DNA from: Candidatus Bathyarchaeota archaeon
Lineage (GTDB): Archaea > Thermoproteota > Bathyarchaeia > Bathyarchaeales > WAQA01
Assembly (NCBI GenBank): GCA_015520475.1
Contig: WAQA01000009.1
Location: forward strand, 1 to 11,390
Length of the DNA stretch: 11,390 nucleotides
Reading direction: 5' to 3'
This document shows positions 1 to 7,381 of this stretch, one piece after another. The translations under genes were made by a program, and so were the position numbers. Within the stretch, counting starts at the first letter, position 1. The number at the start of each line of letters is the position of its first letter. Below the pieces are notes generated by a model. It did not search any database. It was given only the letters and a program-made list of their open reading frames with translations, and had not been told where the DNA came from.

Positions 1-457
1 AATTGGATCTGTAGATGCATCCCAGCTGAACAGTTTCATCCAGGGAGTAATAGAGGGATCTGAATCTAGATACAGGATCCAGAAGAGAACATACGCCCAT
101 AAACCTAGAAAGATAGACATAAAAGTTCAGGATCTATACCAGATAGTTAGGGATCGAAGGGGAGAACCAATAATAATCTTTGAACCTGAAGGAGAAGCCT
201 TTCCATCAGTATCTGAAAAATTAGCCGAGACTGTACTGTCTGAGAGAGGAAGAATAAACATGTTCTTCGGCTCAAGGGAAGGCATACCAAAGGGAATCTT
301 TAGATTCGCAGATTTGATAATTGATTTATGTCCAGGAATAACCCTTTCAACCGAATATGCAGCTTCTTCAGCGCTTATAGGCTTAGCATTTGCCTTAGAG
401 AATAAACTGCTTAGACGTTACAGAGACAAGATTCAAGACGGAAGATCCTCAGATTAG
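1..457 (+). CDS. SPOUT (alpha/beta-knot) methyltransferase-like protein, 5' end outside window
   Basis: The reading frame is open from the left edge (first full codon at base 2) to a TAG at 455-457, giving 151 visible residues. The N-terminus is missing. The C-terminal half has the look of a SPOUT trefoil knot. A strand (EPIIIFEPEG, residues 55-64) is followed by a glycine loop FFGSREGIPKG (88-98), then FADLIIDLCPGITLSTEYAA and a closing helix. The GSREGIP loop and the PGxTLSTEYA stretch resemble the SAM-binding loops of knot methyltransferases, in particular the small archaeal family I remember as COG4080 (once called RecB-like nuclease). The basic patch RKRTYAHKPRK-like around residues 23-37 could bind RNA. 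Substrate unknown. It converges on the FrhB-CBS gene and has no evident link to the hydrogenase operon. An internal ATG at 260 lies inside the knot and is not the start. Family call is moderately sure, function is not. Confidence 0.65.
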   Translation, partial: IGSVDASQLNSFIQGVIEGSESRYRIQKRTYAHKPRKIDIKVQDLYQIVRDRRGEPIIIFEPEGEAFPSVSEKLAETVLSERGRINMFFGSREGIPKGIFRFADLIIDLCPGITLSTEYAASSALIGLAFALENKLLRRYRDKIQDGRSSD

Positions 458-478
458 ATCATCAGAATCTTAGATGAT
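458..478. terminator. Small inverted repeat between convergent genes, possible terminator
   Basis: The 41-base gap between the two convergent stop codons holds ATCATC (458-463) and GATGAT (473-478), a 6-bp stem with a 9-base loop. It could end transcription from either side. The stem is short, A/T-rich and has no clear flanking T-run, so this is only a suggestion. Confidence 0.22.
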
Positions 479-498
479 GAAATGTCTTCCCGCAGACG

Positions 499-2022
499 TC
501 AACTGATTTGCTGCCTGAGAGCATGCATAATATCAGTTCTAGTAAGTATGCCGCATAGCCTCTTAGGATTCTTTGAATCAACTATTGGGAGACGACCTAT
601 CTCATACTCGCTCATCTTATTAAATGCGTCAAGCACCGAATCCTCTGGACATGCAGTAATCAAATCCTTCTTTGCTATCTGATCGATTGACGTGCTCTCC
701 CGCTTATCCTCTGGAACCTTCATAGCATCCTCCAATGTAACTATACCGATCAATTCTCCTTTATCATTTACAACAGGATATCCTATATGATGATGCTTCG
801 TCATAATATCTAATAGTTGACTGACTGATGTTCGTGGATGAACCGTCATAACCTCTCTAGTCATAACCTTCTCAACCTTTATATTAGCCATTGCTGAGGT
901 TTCACGTTGCAGAAAAGTCAACGCATCATCTATTGGAGGTATAGATAAACCTTCCTTCCTCAACCTCTTAACCTCGTTAATGGCAATATTCTTCTTATGC
1001 ATAGCCATAGAAAGCAGATGAGCAAAAACTTCCTTATGCTCCTCTATCTTCATTACCCTGATCACCCCTTTCTCGAAAGCATTATAGAATAGGCTGCTTC
1101 CCTTCTCCGTCCGGATGATCACCGTCGACCAGTCCCTAAGCGGAAAAGCTCCCCCAACAGATATATCAGCAAGCTCAGATGTAAAGTCTAAACATGTCTT
1201 ACACTTATTCATTATATGAGGCATAATCTCCTCTATCGGTATCTTAACGACGCCGTCAGACGTGTAAACATCATATCTATCTGTTAAGTCCATCCTGACT
1301 ATACTGGAATGTTGAATGTTAAATTTATCCTCTAGATAGTCTAGGAGAGTCTTCAAGGAGAAGGCCCACAGACAGAAGAGGCCAATAGTCACCTCTAAAC
1401 TCCCCATAATCTTATGTTCCCAAGCTTCCAGCTTGCGTATTGCAAGGATTTGATGGGGAACTCCGACAAAGGCTATTTTCGCCTTACCATACTCTCGAAC
1501 AGCACTTCCAAAGGCCTTAGCAACCGAAGAGGGGGAGAACTTGATGTCAACAGCTGAGAGAATATCATCTGGAACAAGACCGACCTGAGGCTTAAGCATC
1601 AATGGAGAGTGCGGTTCAGCCTCAGATATCACAGCGCTATCAATCATTCCATCCTCCATGGCCTGGGCTAGGATAGCTGTTACAACGCCACCGCTATGAC
1701 TGAACTCGCGGATCCTCGGATCTGTAGCCTGAGCGACAAGTATCTCTCTATAGTATCCGAGGGCACCCCTTCTTATAGGTGCGTCAGCAACGAACTTCAT
1801 AACCTCCATCAGCAGAGGCTCGGTGTGGGGACAGATATCATAGCAGATGGGACATAGATCCAGAAAGTTGGAGCAGTCATCGTAATATACTTTGCTTCCC
1901 TGCACCTTTATCGCATGAACTGGACATGCCGCTTCACATGCCCCACATAAAGTGCAGAAACCTGGAGTTATAATATTCAAGTTTAGATCATCAAAGGCTA
2001 TTAAACCTCTATTCTTCCCCAT
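499..2022 (-). CDS. FrhB/FpoF-family coenzyme F420 oxidoreductase subunit fused to a C-terminal CBS-domain pair
   Basis: 507 residues, ATG start and TGA stop. The N-terminus is a two-cluster ferredoxin domain: C23-x2-C26-x2-C29-x3-C33, then C50, C57, C60 and C64. Next is the FrhB/FdhB core (about 90-345), with SHSGGVVTAIL (108-118), the segment FVGVPHQILAIRK (185-197), and C274-x2-C277 before a glycine pair. This family binds FAD and an Fe-S cluster and moves electrons between F420 and Fe-S partners (FrhB, FpoF/FqoF); some members use other substrates. Residues about 383-436 and 446-503 form two CBS motifs, each ending in G-I-x-T-x-x-D (GIVTLED, GILTRTD), the pattern of adenosine-nucleotide-binding Bateman modules. 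In the characterised FrhB/FpoF proteins I know there is no CBS pair. Residue 190 is His where relatives usually have Cys (GVPC). It lies 131 bases behind nuoN on the same strand, so it is a candidate electron-input partner of the hydrogenase. Family sure; F420 use likely; partner inferred. Confidence 0.88.
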   Translation of the reverse strand: MGKNRGLIAFDDLNLNIITPGFCTLCGACEAACPVHAIKVQGSKVYYDDCSNFLDLCPICYDICPHTEPLLMEVMKFVADAPIRRGALGYYREILVAQATDPRIREFSHSGGVVTAILAQAMEDGMIDSAVISEAEPHSPLMLKPQVGLVPDDILSAVDIKFSPSSVAKAFGSAVREYGKAKIAFVGVPHQILAIRKLEAWEHKIMGSLEVTIGLFCLWAFSLKTLLDYLEDKFNIQHSSIVRMDLTDRYDVYTSDGVVKIPIEEIMPHIMNKCKTCLDFTSELADISVGGAFPLRDWSTVIIRTEKGSSLFYNAFEKGVIRVMKIEEHKEVFAHLLSMAMHKKNIAINEVKRLRKEGLSIPPIDDALTFLQRETSAMANIKVEKVMTREVMTVHPRTSVSQLLDIMTKHHHIGYPVVNDKGELIGIVTLEDAMKVPEDKRESTSIDQIAKKDLITACPEDSVLDAFNKMSEYEIGRLPIVDSKNPKRLCGILTRTDIMHALRQQIS

Positions 2023-2062
2023 TTAACAATTATTCCTCCATACAAATAATATGAACTCAACG

Positions 2063-2080
2063 GCATATATCTATTCCCTT
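2063..2080 (-). promoter_or_regulatory. Putative archaeal promoter (TATA-like box) for the FrhB-CBS gene
   Basis: On the minus strand the 131-base gap between nuoN and the FrhB-CBS gene contains GGGAATAGATATATG. It is an A/T box preceded by purines, as expected for TATA plus BRE elements. The box ends about 42 bases before the ATG, so a start roughly 25 bases downstream would leave a leader of about 15-20 bases. GGAGG (2035-2039) lies 12 bases before the ATG, rather far but usable. A T-rich run just after nuoN (about 2107-2130, minus strand) could end the operon. Seen by eye only. Confidence 0.4.
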
Positions 2081-2153
2081 CAGCACCATAAAGAGGCTAC
2101 ATTTCAATGAAAACCAATTAAGAAATACCGTACATGGCAAAGATAGACTTGGA

Positions 2154-3653
2154 CTAGGATGAAAGTAGAAGGGTTAATTGTTGAGCAGCCGGATAGATCA
2201 TCTCTAAGACGATTGATGGATAAACACCTAATATCAATATGGAAGCTACAAGGAGATAGACTGGCAATAGGAGGTTCTTAGGCTCCCTCCCACCAAGCCG
2301 CTTCTTAACTTTCTTAGCATACATGTAATGTATCAGCCTTACAAGATAGGCTGTTTGGAGAAGCGAGTTCAATATGCCTATTACAGCTAGCCAGGCCATA
2401 TCCGCAGCTATCGCGGCAGTGAAGACCATATATTTAGCCATGAAACCTGCAAGTGTTGGGATACCCGAGAAGGAGAGGGAGGCTACAACCAGAGCAAAAC
2501 CTGTCATTGGAAATATCTTTCCAATCCCTGAGAGATCATCCAGACTCTTCAATCCTAGACTATTGATTATCCCAATAACCATAAACGCCAATGCAGTAGT
2601 CATCCCACCAACAAAAAAGAAGAAAAGATTCCCCATCACACCTATCGGTTTCACGCTTGTTATAGCGATCAGATTATATCCAATATCAGCAACACATACA
2701 TAGGATATCATACGTTTAACATCACGCTGAGCCAACGCAAAGAGGTTTCCAACAGTCATGGTCAACGCAGAGAAAACGGCCAACGTAAAAGGCCAATTAA
2801 GAATGTCTGGAGGCGTAAGAATATATACTAGGACTCTCATGAAGACATAATAGCTCGCTTGATCCACAACAGCGGATAGAAAAGCAGATGTTGAAGATGG
2901 AGCCGCAGTATAGGCGTCTGGAAGCCACATATGGAATGGAACAACAGCAGATTCAATAGCATAACCGCAAACCACAAAAAGAAAAGCTACGATTAGAAGA
3001 CTTTTATCTGTAAGGGAAGCTAAGGCCGCTCTTACAGTCCAGAAATTTAATGAACCGACAAGACCATAGATTATGGATAGACCATAAACTATGAAGGCTG
3101 AGGCTATTATGATCATAACTAGGTATTTGAGGCAAGCCTCTATAGATTCAGGTTTCTTCCAGTAGATGATAAGGAAGCATGAACCTGCCGCGGACACCTC
3201 CCAAAAAATGAAGAGGGTGAGGAGATCACCTGAGAAGGTTGCAGCCATCACACCTCCAAGAACCATAAACATCAACGCGAAGTATCTTTCAGAGAGATCA
3301 TCGAATCCAATATAGAAAACAGCGTATATACAAGATATCAACCCAACTATAAAGTATACGATAACCATGTATATGGAGACGGCGTCAACAAGAAAGGAAC
3401 TGGAGATATGGGATAGATCATCGCTAACCAAGAATATCCTCAGAAAAGGAGAGAGGCTGGACTGTCCATGGTACTTAATGGCGAGGCTGATGATACTTGC
3501 TCCTACAAGGATAAAAGGCGTCAGAATCCACATAAGGAGTATGGAGAAACGCTGATTATATCGTCTACGTATAAGATTGACCGCTGGCAAGGTAAGCAAG
3601 GCAGAGATAATCAGGATTATACTTGGAGCAGCTACCTCCAGCAGCCCTATCAT
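2154..3653 (-). CDS. nuoN: NuoN-like antiporter-type membrane subunit of complex I-like hydrogenase
   Basis: A polytopic protein of about 499 residues from the proton-translocating family (Nuo/Mrp antiporter type). Numbered from the possible TTG start at 3656, it shows LFIFWEVSAAGSCF with Glu153 (TM5 Glu of the family), the VVPFHMWLPDAYTAAPSSTS signature (238-257), RDVKRMISYVCVADIGY (311-327) and SFSGIPTLAGFMAKYM with Lys408 (TM12 Lys). It should form one of three ion-channel modules in the membrane arm. The residue before VVPFHMW that is normally Lys is Glu235, and the TM8 Lys position is Asp265 (SAVVDQASYY), so the usual lysine pair is missing. ATG 3653 is preferred over TTG 3656 because GAGGTG (3659-3664) lies 5 bases upstream of it. 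It follows nuoM by 9 bases and is last in the operon. N versus another L/M/N paralogue is judged from its order and its PDAY signature. Confidence 0.85.
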   Translation of the reverse strand: MIGLLEVAAPSIILIISALLTLPAVNLIRRRYNQRFSILLMWILTPFILVGASIISLAIKYHGQSSLSPFLRIFLVSDDLSHISSSFLVDAVSIYMVIVYFIVGLISCIYAVFYIGFDDLSERYFALMFMVLGGVMAATFSGDLLTLFIFWEVSAAGSCFLIIYWKKPESIEACLKYLVMIIIASAFIVYGLSIIYGLVGSLNFWTVRAALASLTDKSLLIVAFLFVVCGYAIESAVVPFHMWLPDAYTAAPSSTSAFLSAVVDQASYYVFMRVLVYILTPPDILNWPFTLAVFSALTMTVGNLFALAQRDVKRMISYVCVADIGYNLIAITSVKPIGVMGNLFFFFVGGMTTALAFMVIGIINSLGLKSLDDLSGIGKIFPMTGFALVVASLSFSGIPTLAGFMAKYMVFTAAIAADMAWLAVIGILNSLLQTAYLVRLIHYMYAKKVKKRLGGREPKNLLLPVYLLVASILILGVYPSIVLEMIYPAAQQLTLLLSS

Positions 3654-3658
3654 CAAAC

Positions 3659-3664
3659 CACCTC
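3659..3664 (-). promoter_or_regulatory. Shine-Dalgarno site deciding the nuoN start
   Basis: GAGGTG overlaps the TGA stop of nuoM and lies 5 bases before ATG 3653. It would be only 2 bases before the in-frame TTG at 3656, so the ATG is the better start. The arrangement suggests translational coupling of nuoM and nuoN. Confidence 0.55.
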
Positions 3665-5126
3665 AACCAAACTCAACATTACTTATTAATTCAATCAATG
3701 GACCGGGCCAGACGCCTAGGATCACAACGATCACTGAGAGCAGGATCATTGCAGCCGTCATAAAGGGAGGTGTATCCTTAACCTCCTTCACCCTTGGAGA
3801 TCCAAGGAAGACCCTCCAATAGAATCTGAGAATATAAGCTAAACTGAGAACGGTAGCTGAAACCATCAGAGTAGTGGTTCCATAGTAGAAGTTGTCTACA
3901 ACGCCAACCTGGAAGCCTCCCAAGAAGATTAAGAATTCACTTATGAAACAGGCAAAGGCTGGAATCCCCGCTATACTGAAGGAGGATATAGCAGTCAATA
4001 CAGCTACTAATGGAATCTTGGAGGCTAATCCTCCCATTTCACGAATATCCCTTAAACCAGTCTGTCTCATGACGGCGCCCGCATTCAAGAATAAGAGACC
4101 CTTACTTGCGGCATGATTCACTAGATGGAGAACAGATCCAACAACACCCTCCAGAAGCGGAAAGAGGGACAAGCCGAAGAGTACATATCCCATATGGCTA
4201 ATGCTTGAGTAAGCAACTATTCTCTTTATATCATTCTCCGCCAGAGCAGTCATAGCTCCATAAAAAGTAGATATAACGCCTAGAATCGACAGCACATAAA
4301 GGAACTGTCTACTTATAGAGGCAGATAGTGACGGAAGAATCATTCCAAACGAAACTCTTAGAATAGCATATGCACCAGCCTCTATTATTACTCCGCTAAG
4401 AAGAGAGGAGATTGGGGCAGGAGCCTCAGCATGCGCATCTGGAAGCCACATATGAAGGGGAACGATAGCCATCTTCACAGCAAACCCAAACGTAAACGCT
4501 GCTAGAACCCATAAGAGAACATCTTGAGAAGTAGTAGATAATAATCCTCTGGCCTGGAACATATCTAATGTTCCGGTCAACATGTAAATTGAACCCATCC
4601 CCAACAGTATAGCCACGGCTCCTGCATGGGTAAACACGAAGAATTTGAATGCAGCCCTGTACGAGTCCTTGTAGCCCCATCCTCCAATAATAAAGTATGC
4701 TGGGATGAGCATAAACTCCCAACAGAAATAGAAGACCATAAGGTTAGATGTTATAAAGACACCTACTAAGCCTACAGTTAACAATGCTAGAAGAGAATAA
4801 TATTCTCGAAGCAACTTTTGCTCAGCCATGTAATCAACGGAGAAGAGAGCGGAGGAGATTATCAGTATTAACGTTATAACAGCCATCGGAAGACTTACAC
4901 CGTCAATGAATAATGTTAAGGGTGAGCCGAGCATAGGCATCCAATAATAGGACTCAACATATCTACCCTCAGATAAGACTGTGGGGAGGGTTAACAGTAA
5001 GAGGGATAGATCAACCGTTGAGGAGAACACTACGGCAAGAGCAGACTTCCTGGGGGATCTCTCACCGATCAAATATATTAATGGAGCCGAGGCAGCAGGT
5101 AATAGGAGAGTGTATAGAAGAAACAA
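3663..5126 (-). CDS. nuoM: NuoM-like antiporter-type membrane subunit of complex I-like hydrogenase
   Basis: 487 residues with about 14 hydrophobic segments, usual NuoM length. Family marks in order: FYFCWEFMLIPAYFIIG with Glu137 (TM5 Glu), AVKMAIVPLHMWLPDAHAEAPAPISSLLSG region (216-245) with Lys218 (TM7 Lys), ENDIKRIVAYSSISHMGY (297-314), NHAASKGLLFLNAGAV with Lys342 (TM11), and IAGIPAFACFISEFLIF with Glu397 (TM12). These residues line the ion path in complex I. The TM8 position that is usually Lys (LLKxGxYG) is Glu249 here (VIIEAGAYAI), which is unusual. The only workable start is TTG 5126: the frame meets a TAG two codons upstream, and GAGGTG (5133-5138) sits 6 bases before it, overlapping the nuoL stop. 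It follows nuoL by 10 bases and precedes nuoN. The product is a membrane-arm module coupling electron flow to H+ or Na+ transport. Confidence 0.9.
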   Translation of the reverse strand: MFLLYTLLLPAASAPLIYLIGERSPRKSALAVVFSSTVDLSLLLLTLPTVLSEGRYVESYYWMPMLGSPLTLFIDGVSLPMAVITLILIISSALFSVDYMAEQKLLREYYSLLALLTVGLVGVFITSNLMVFYFCWEFMLIPAYFIIGGWGYKDSYRAAFKFFVFTHAGAVAILLGMGSIYMLTGTLDMFQARGLLSTTSQDVLLWVLAAFTFGFAVKMAIVPLHMWLPDAHAEAPAPISSLLSGVIIEAGAYAILRVSFGMILPSLSASISRQFLYVLSILGVISTFYGAMTALAENDIKRIVAYSSISHMGYVLFGLSLFPLLEGVVGSVLHLVNHAASKGLLFLNAGAVMRQTGLRDIREMGGLASKIPLVAVLTAISSFSIAGIPAFACFISEFLIFLGGFQVGVVDNFYYGTTTLMVSATVLSLAYILRFYWRVFLGSPRVKEVKDTPPFMTAAMILLSVIVVILGVWPGPLIELISNVEFG

Positions 5127-5132
5127 CCCCTA

Positions 5133-5138
5133 CACCTC
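5133..5138 (-). promoter_or_regulatory. Shine-Dalgarno site for the TTG start of nuoM
   Basis: GAGGTG overlaps the TGA of nuoL (5137-5139) and is 6 bases before TTG 5126. No other start is possible, since an in-frame TAG lies at 5130-5132. This supports a true TTG start and coupling to nuoL. Confidence 0.6.
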
Positions 5139-7074
5139 AAGTAGTTAATATGAGCAGGATGAATAAGAGGAGGAAACCTAAGGCAGCCGCTAAGACGAAG
5201 TGCGGAAGCGCACCGCTATGTATCCTACGAATCTTTAAACCATGATAAGCCGTTGCCTCAGCTATTAAGTGCGTAAGTCTTGTAAGGGTAACGTCGAAGT
5301 TTAAGAGGGTGAAACGTGCAAGTCTCATAGCATTATCAGCCACAACATACGGTAAACGTTCAAGAACTTTTATCTCGATGGAGCTTCGGAGGAGACTTGA
5401 GAGGTTAAAGAAGCCATTCGCCACTCTACCATAAATCCAGTCGAAGTAATATCCATTCCTTAACATATCATTCATGAAAAGTAAGTATTTACTCTTCAAC
5501 TCTTCAATCCGAATGGATCTACGTTGATAAGTCAGGTATATAGGGATCCCTCCAACAATCAGAGAACCTACAAAACCTAAAGATTCAAAACCAAAGAACA
5601 ATGATGGATCAAACTTGAATTCTACACCTAGAAAACGCATAAAGGGCACACTAAAAAAGCCAAATATTATACATCCAGCAGCTAAAACCCCAGCTGATAT
5701 GCACATTAAGAGGGGGGCTTCATGAACCTTAAATCTTCTTAGGTACGATGACTTCTCCCCTAAGAATGTAAGTACAAGAAAGCGGTAGCTATAAGCGAAG
5801 GTTATAGCTGCAGCAGAGTAGATAAGCAGTATTAAACTGAGATTTCCTGTTGAGACGAGACTGCTTGCAATTAACCCTTTACTGAAGAAGCTTGAGAATG
5901 GAGGGATACCTGAACGGGACAATATAACGATTATTGATAGAATAAATGTTATGGGCATATTACTCCTCAAACCACCCATCCGCTTCATATCTCTGGTTCC
6001 TAGCTGATGTATAATGCTGCCTATGGCTAGGAAACCTAAACCTTGGAAGAAAGCGTGGCTAACCATATGGAATAAACCTGCAAACCATCCTAACGCTTTA
6101 GGTGAGGATGCCGCCCCGAAAGCAGCTATCATAAATCCTATTTGACTTATAGTTGAATATGCAGGAACACCCTTAATATCAGATGTCTGAAGAGCTAAGG
6201 TTGCCCCAACAAACGCTGTTACAGCACCTATCCAAGCGGTTAGGTCAAGCCATAATGGGATACTGGAAAATACCATGTGGGTTCTAGCGATCAAGTATAC
6301 TCCACCCTTAACCATTGTTGCACCATGTAACAGACAACTCACAGATGTAGGAGCCTCCATAGCACTGTACAGCCACGTATGTAACGGTAGCTGAGCCGAC
6401 TTAACAATGGATCCGAAAAGCATCAACAATGATATTACAGTCAACGTCGGCACAGCTATCTCTCCGTACCTATTGAATAGCTGCTCATACGAGAATGAGT
6501 ATAGATTAGCGTATAGTAGGAGGATCCCCATCAATAAGGCAACGTCACCTATCTTGGTCATTAAGAAAACTTTTATTCCAGCCTTAACTGCTTCAGGACG
6601 CTTATGCCAGAAAGAAACAAGACCGTATGAACATAACCCAACGAGCTCCCAGAAGATGAAGAGTTGGAGGAGATTATTTGCTATTACAAGACCTATCATC
6701 GACCCAATAAATAGTAGCATAAAGAAATAGTATCTTGTTAAACCTTCCTCATGAGCCATATAACTCAAGGAATACACTAATACAACCAAGCCGATGAAGG
6801 AGACTATGTTAGCGAAGAGAACGCTTAAGGGATCGAGGAGAACTCCTAATTCGATGTTTAACCGTGGAACCCAAATAACCTTTAAGGATACAGACCTACC
6901 GGAATAAACCATGGAAATCAATGAAGCAGAGAATATAAGGGTGAACATGCCCACACCAACAACGTAGATATCTCTAAATTTGGATCCCACCTTCGAAGCC
7001 AATGGAACAAAGATACTTGAGAATAATGGAAGAAGCCAAACAAGCCACGGGGAGTAAGGCTCCAGAATCATCAC
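5137..7074 (-). CDS. nuoL: NuoL-like antiporter-type membrane subunit of complex I-like hydrogenase
   Basis: 645 residues, right for NuoL including the long C-terminal part that forms the lateral helix and last TM segment (hydrophobic end LLLFILLIL). Marks: LFIFWELVGLCSYGLVSFW with Glu143, IVKSAQLPLHTWLYSAMEAP (223-242) with Lys225, SCLLHGATMVKGGVY with His250, SDIKGVPAYSTISQIGF (298-314), FHMVSHAFFQGLGFLAIGS (335-353), and SGIPPFSSFFSKG with Lys399. It should be the distal ion module of the membrane arm. Odd points: HAFFQ has Gln344 where NuoL has Lys; IKGVPAYS departs from the usual IKRxxAYS; and SKG replaces the common SKD(E). The start is GTG 7074 or the adjacent ATG 7071; GAGGG lies 5 or 8 bases before these, so the site does not decide. 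It is 15 bases after nuoK and 10 bases before nuoM. Confidence 0.92.
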   Translation of the reverse strand: MMILEPYSPWLVWLLPLFSSIFVPLASKVGSKFRDIYVVGVGMFTLIFSASLISMVYSGRSVSLKVIWVPRLNIELGVLLDPLSVLFANIVSFIGLVVLVYSLSYMAHEEGLTRYYFFMLLFIGSMIGLVIANNLLQLFIFWELVGLCSYGLVSFWHKRPEAVKAGIKVFLMTKIGDVALLMGILLLYANLYSFSYEQLFNRYGEIAVPTLTVISLLMLFGSIVKSAQLPLHTWLYSAMEAPTSVSCLLHGATMVKGGVYLIARTHMVFSSIPLWLDLTAWIGAVTAFVGATLALQTSDIKGVPAYSTISQIGFMIAAFGAASSPKALGWFAGLFHMVSHAFFQGLGFLAIGSIIHQLGTRDMKRMGGLRSNMPITFILSIIVILSRSGIPPFSSFFSKGLIASSLVSTGNLSLILLIYSAAAITFAYSYRFLVLTFLGEKSSYLRRFKVHEAPLLMCISAGVLAAGCIIFGFFSVPFMRFLGVEFKFDPSLFFGFESLGFVGSLIVGGIPIYLTYQRRSIRIEELKSKYLLFMNDMLRNGYYFDWIYGRVANGFFNLSSLLRSSIEIKVLERLPYVVADNAMRLARFTLLNFDVTLTRLTHLIAEATAYHGLKIRRIHSGALPHFVLAAALGFLLLFILLILTT

Positions 7075-7089
7075 CTAAACCCTCACATA

Positions 7090-7380
7090 TCACTCTTTCA
7101 GCTTGGACAAATCCCATATATCAGATACTTTGAGTTCACGATTTGCAACGAGGAGGAGAGCTACAACCACCGCCGTTATAGACGTGTCAACCGACAGGGC
7201 AAGTATAAAGAAGACTTGACCCATACGGTCCCCGAGGAGAGAAGAGAATACTACAAAGTTCATGCTGGCAGCTGCGGCAATTATCTCTATAGACATTAAC
7301 GTTTTAAGCAGGTTACGTTTAGTGAGAAGACCATAAACCCCAATAGCCAGAAGAGTCATTGAGAGGATTATATACTCCAC
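7090..7380 (-). CDS. nuoK: NuoK-like small membrane subunit of complex I-like hydrogenase
   Basis: 96 residues with three hydrophobic segments (about 2-20, 27-48, 55-78), normal for NuoK/MrpC. It is part of the membrane-arm E-channel near NuoH. Glu32 in SIEIIAAAASMNF matches the conserved TM2 Glu (E36 in E. coli). The TM3 Glu (E72 in E. coli) is absent: aligning FILALSVDTSITAVV to the E. coli helix puts Ile there, with Asp65 three residues earlier. The start is GTG 7380, one base after the nuoJ TGA, with a GGGAG-type site about 7 bases upstream. Role by homology, high certainty; the effect of the changed Glu is unknown. Confidence 0.9.
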   Translation of the reverse strand: MEYIILSMTLLAIGVYGLLTKRNLLKTLMSIEIIAAAASMNFVVFSSLLGDRMGQVFFILALSVDTSITAVVVALLLVANRELKVSDIWDLSKLKE

Positions 7381-7381
7381 T

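Noticed and set aside
260..457. A separate 65-residue gene starting at ATG 260
   Set aside because: The frame is open from the left edge, and the ATG lies within the SPOUT knot strand just before the conserved glycine loop, so it is an internal Met.
482..682. Plus-strand 66-codon frame following the SPOUT gene
   Set aside because: It is antisense to the second CBS domain of the FrhB-CBS gene, whose motifs are clear in the other strand.
2374..3822. Plus-strand open frames of 62-109 codons across nuoN and nuoM
   Set aside because: They are antisense to clear membrane-protein genes and have low-complexity, unfamiliar products and no SD support; such shadows are expected opposite hydrophobic codons.
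4426..4722. Minus-strand 98-codon frame within nuoM
   Set aside because: It overlaps the conserved TM5-TM8 region of nuoM in another frame, and the product resembles no family.
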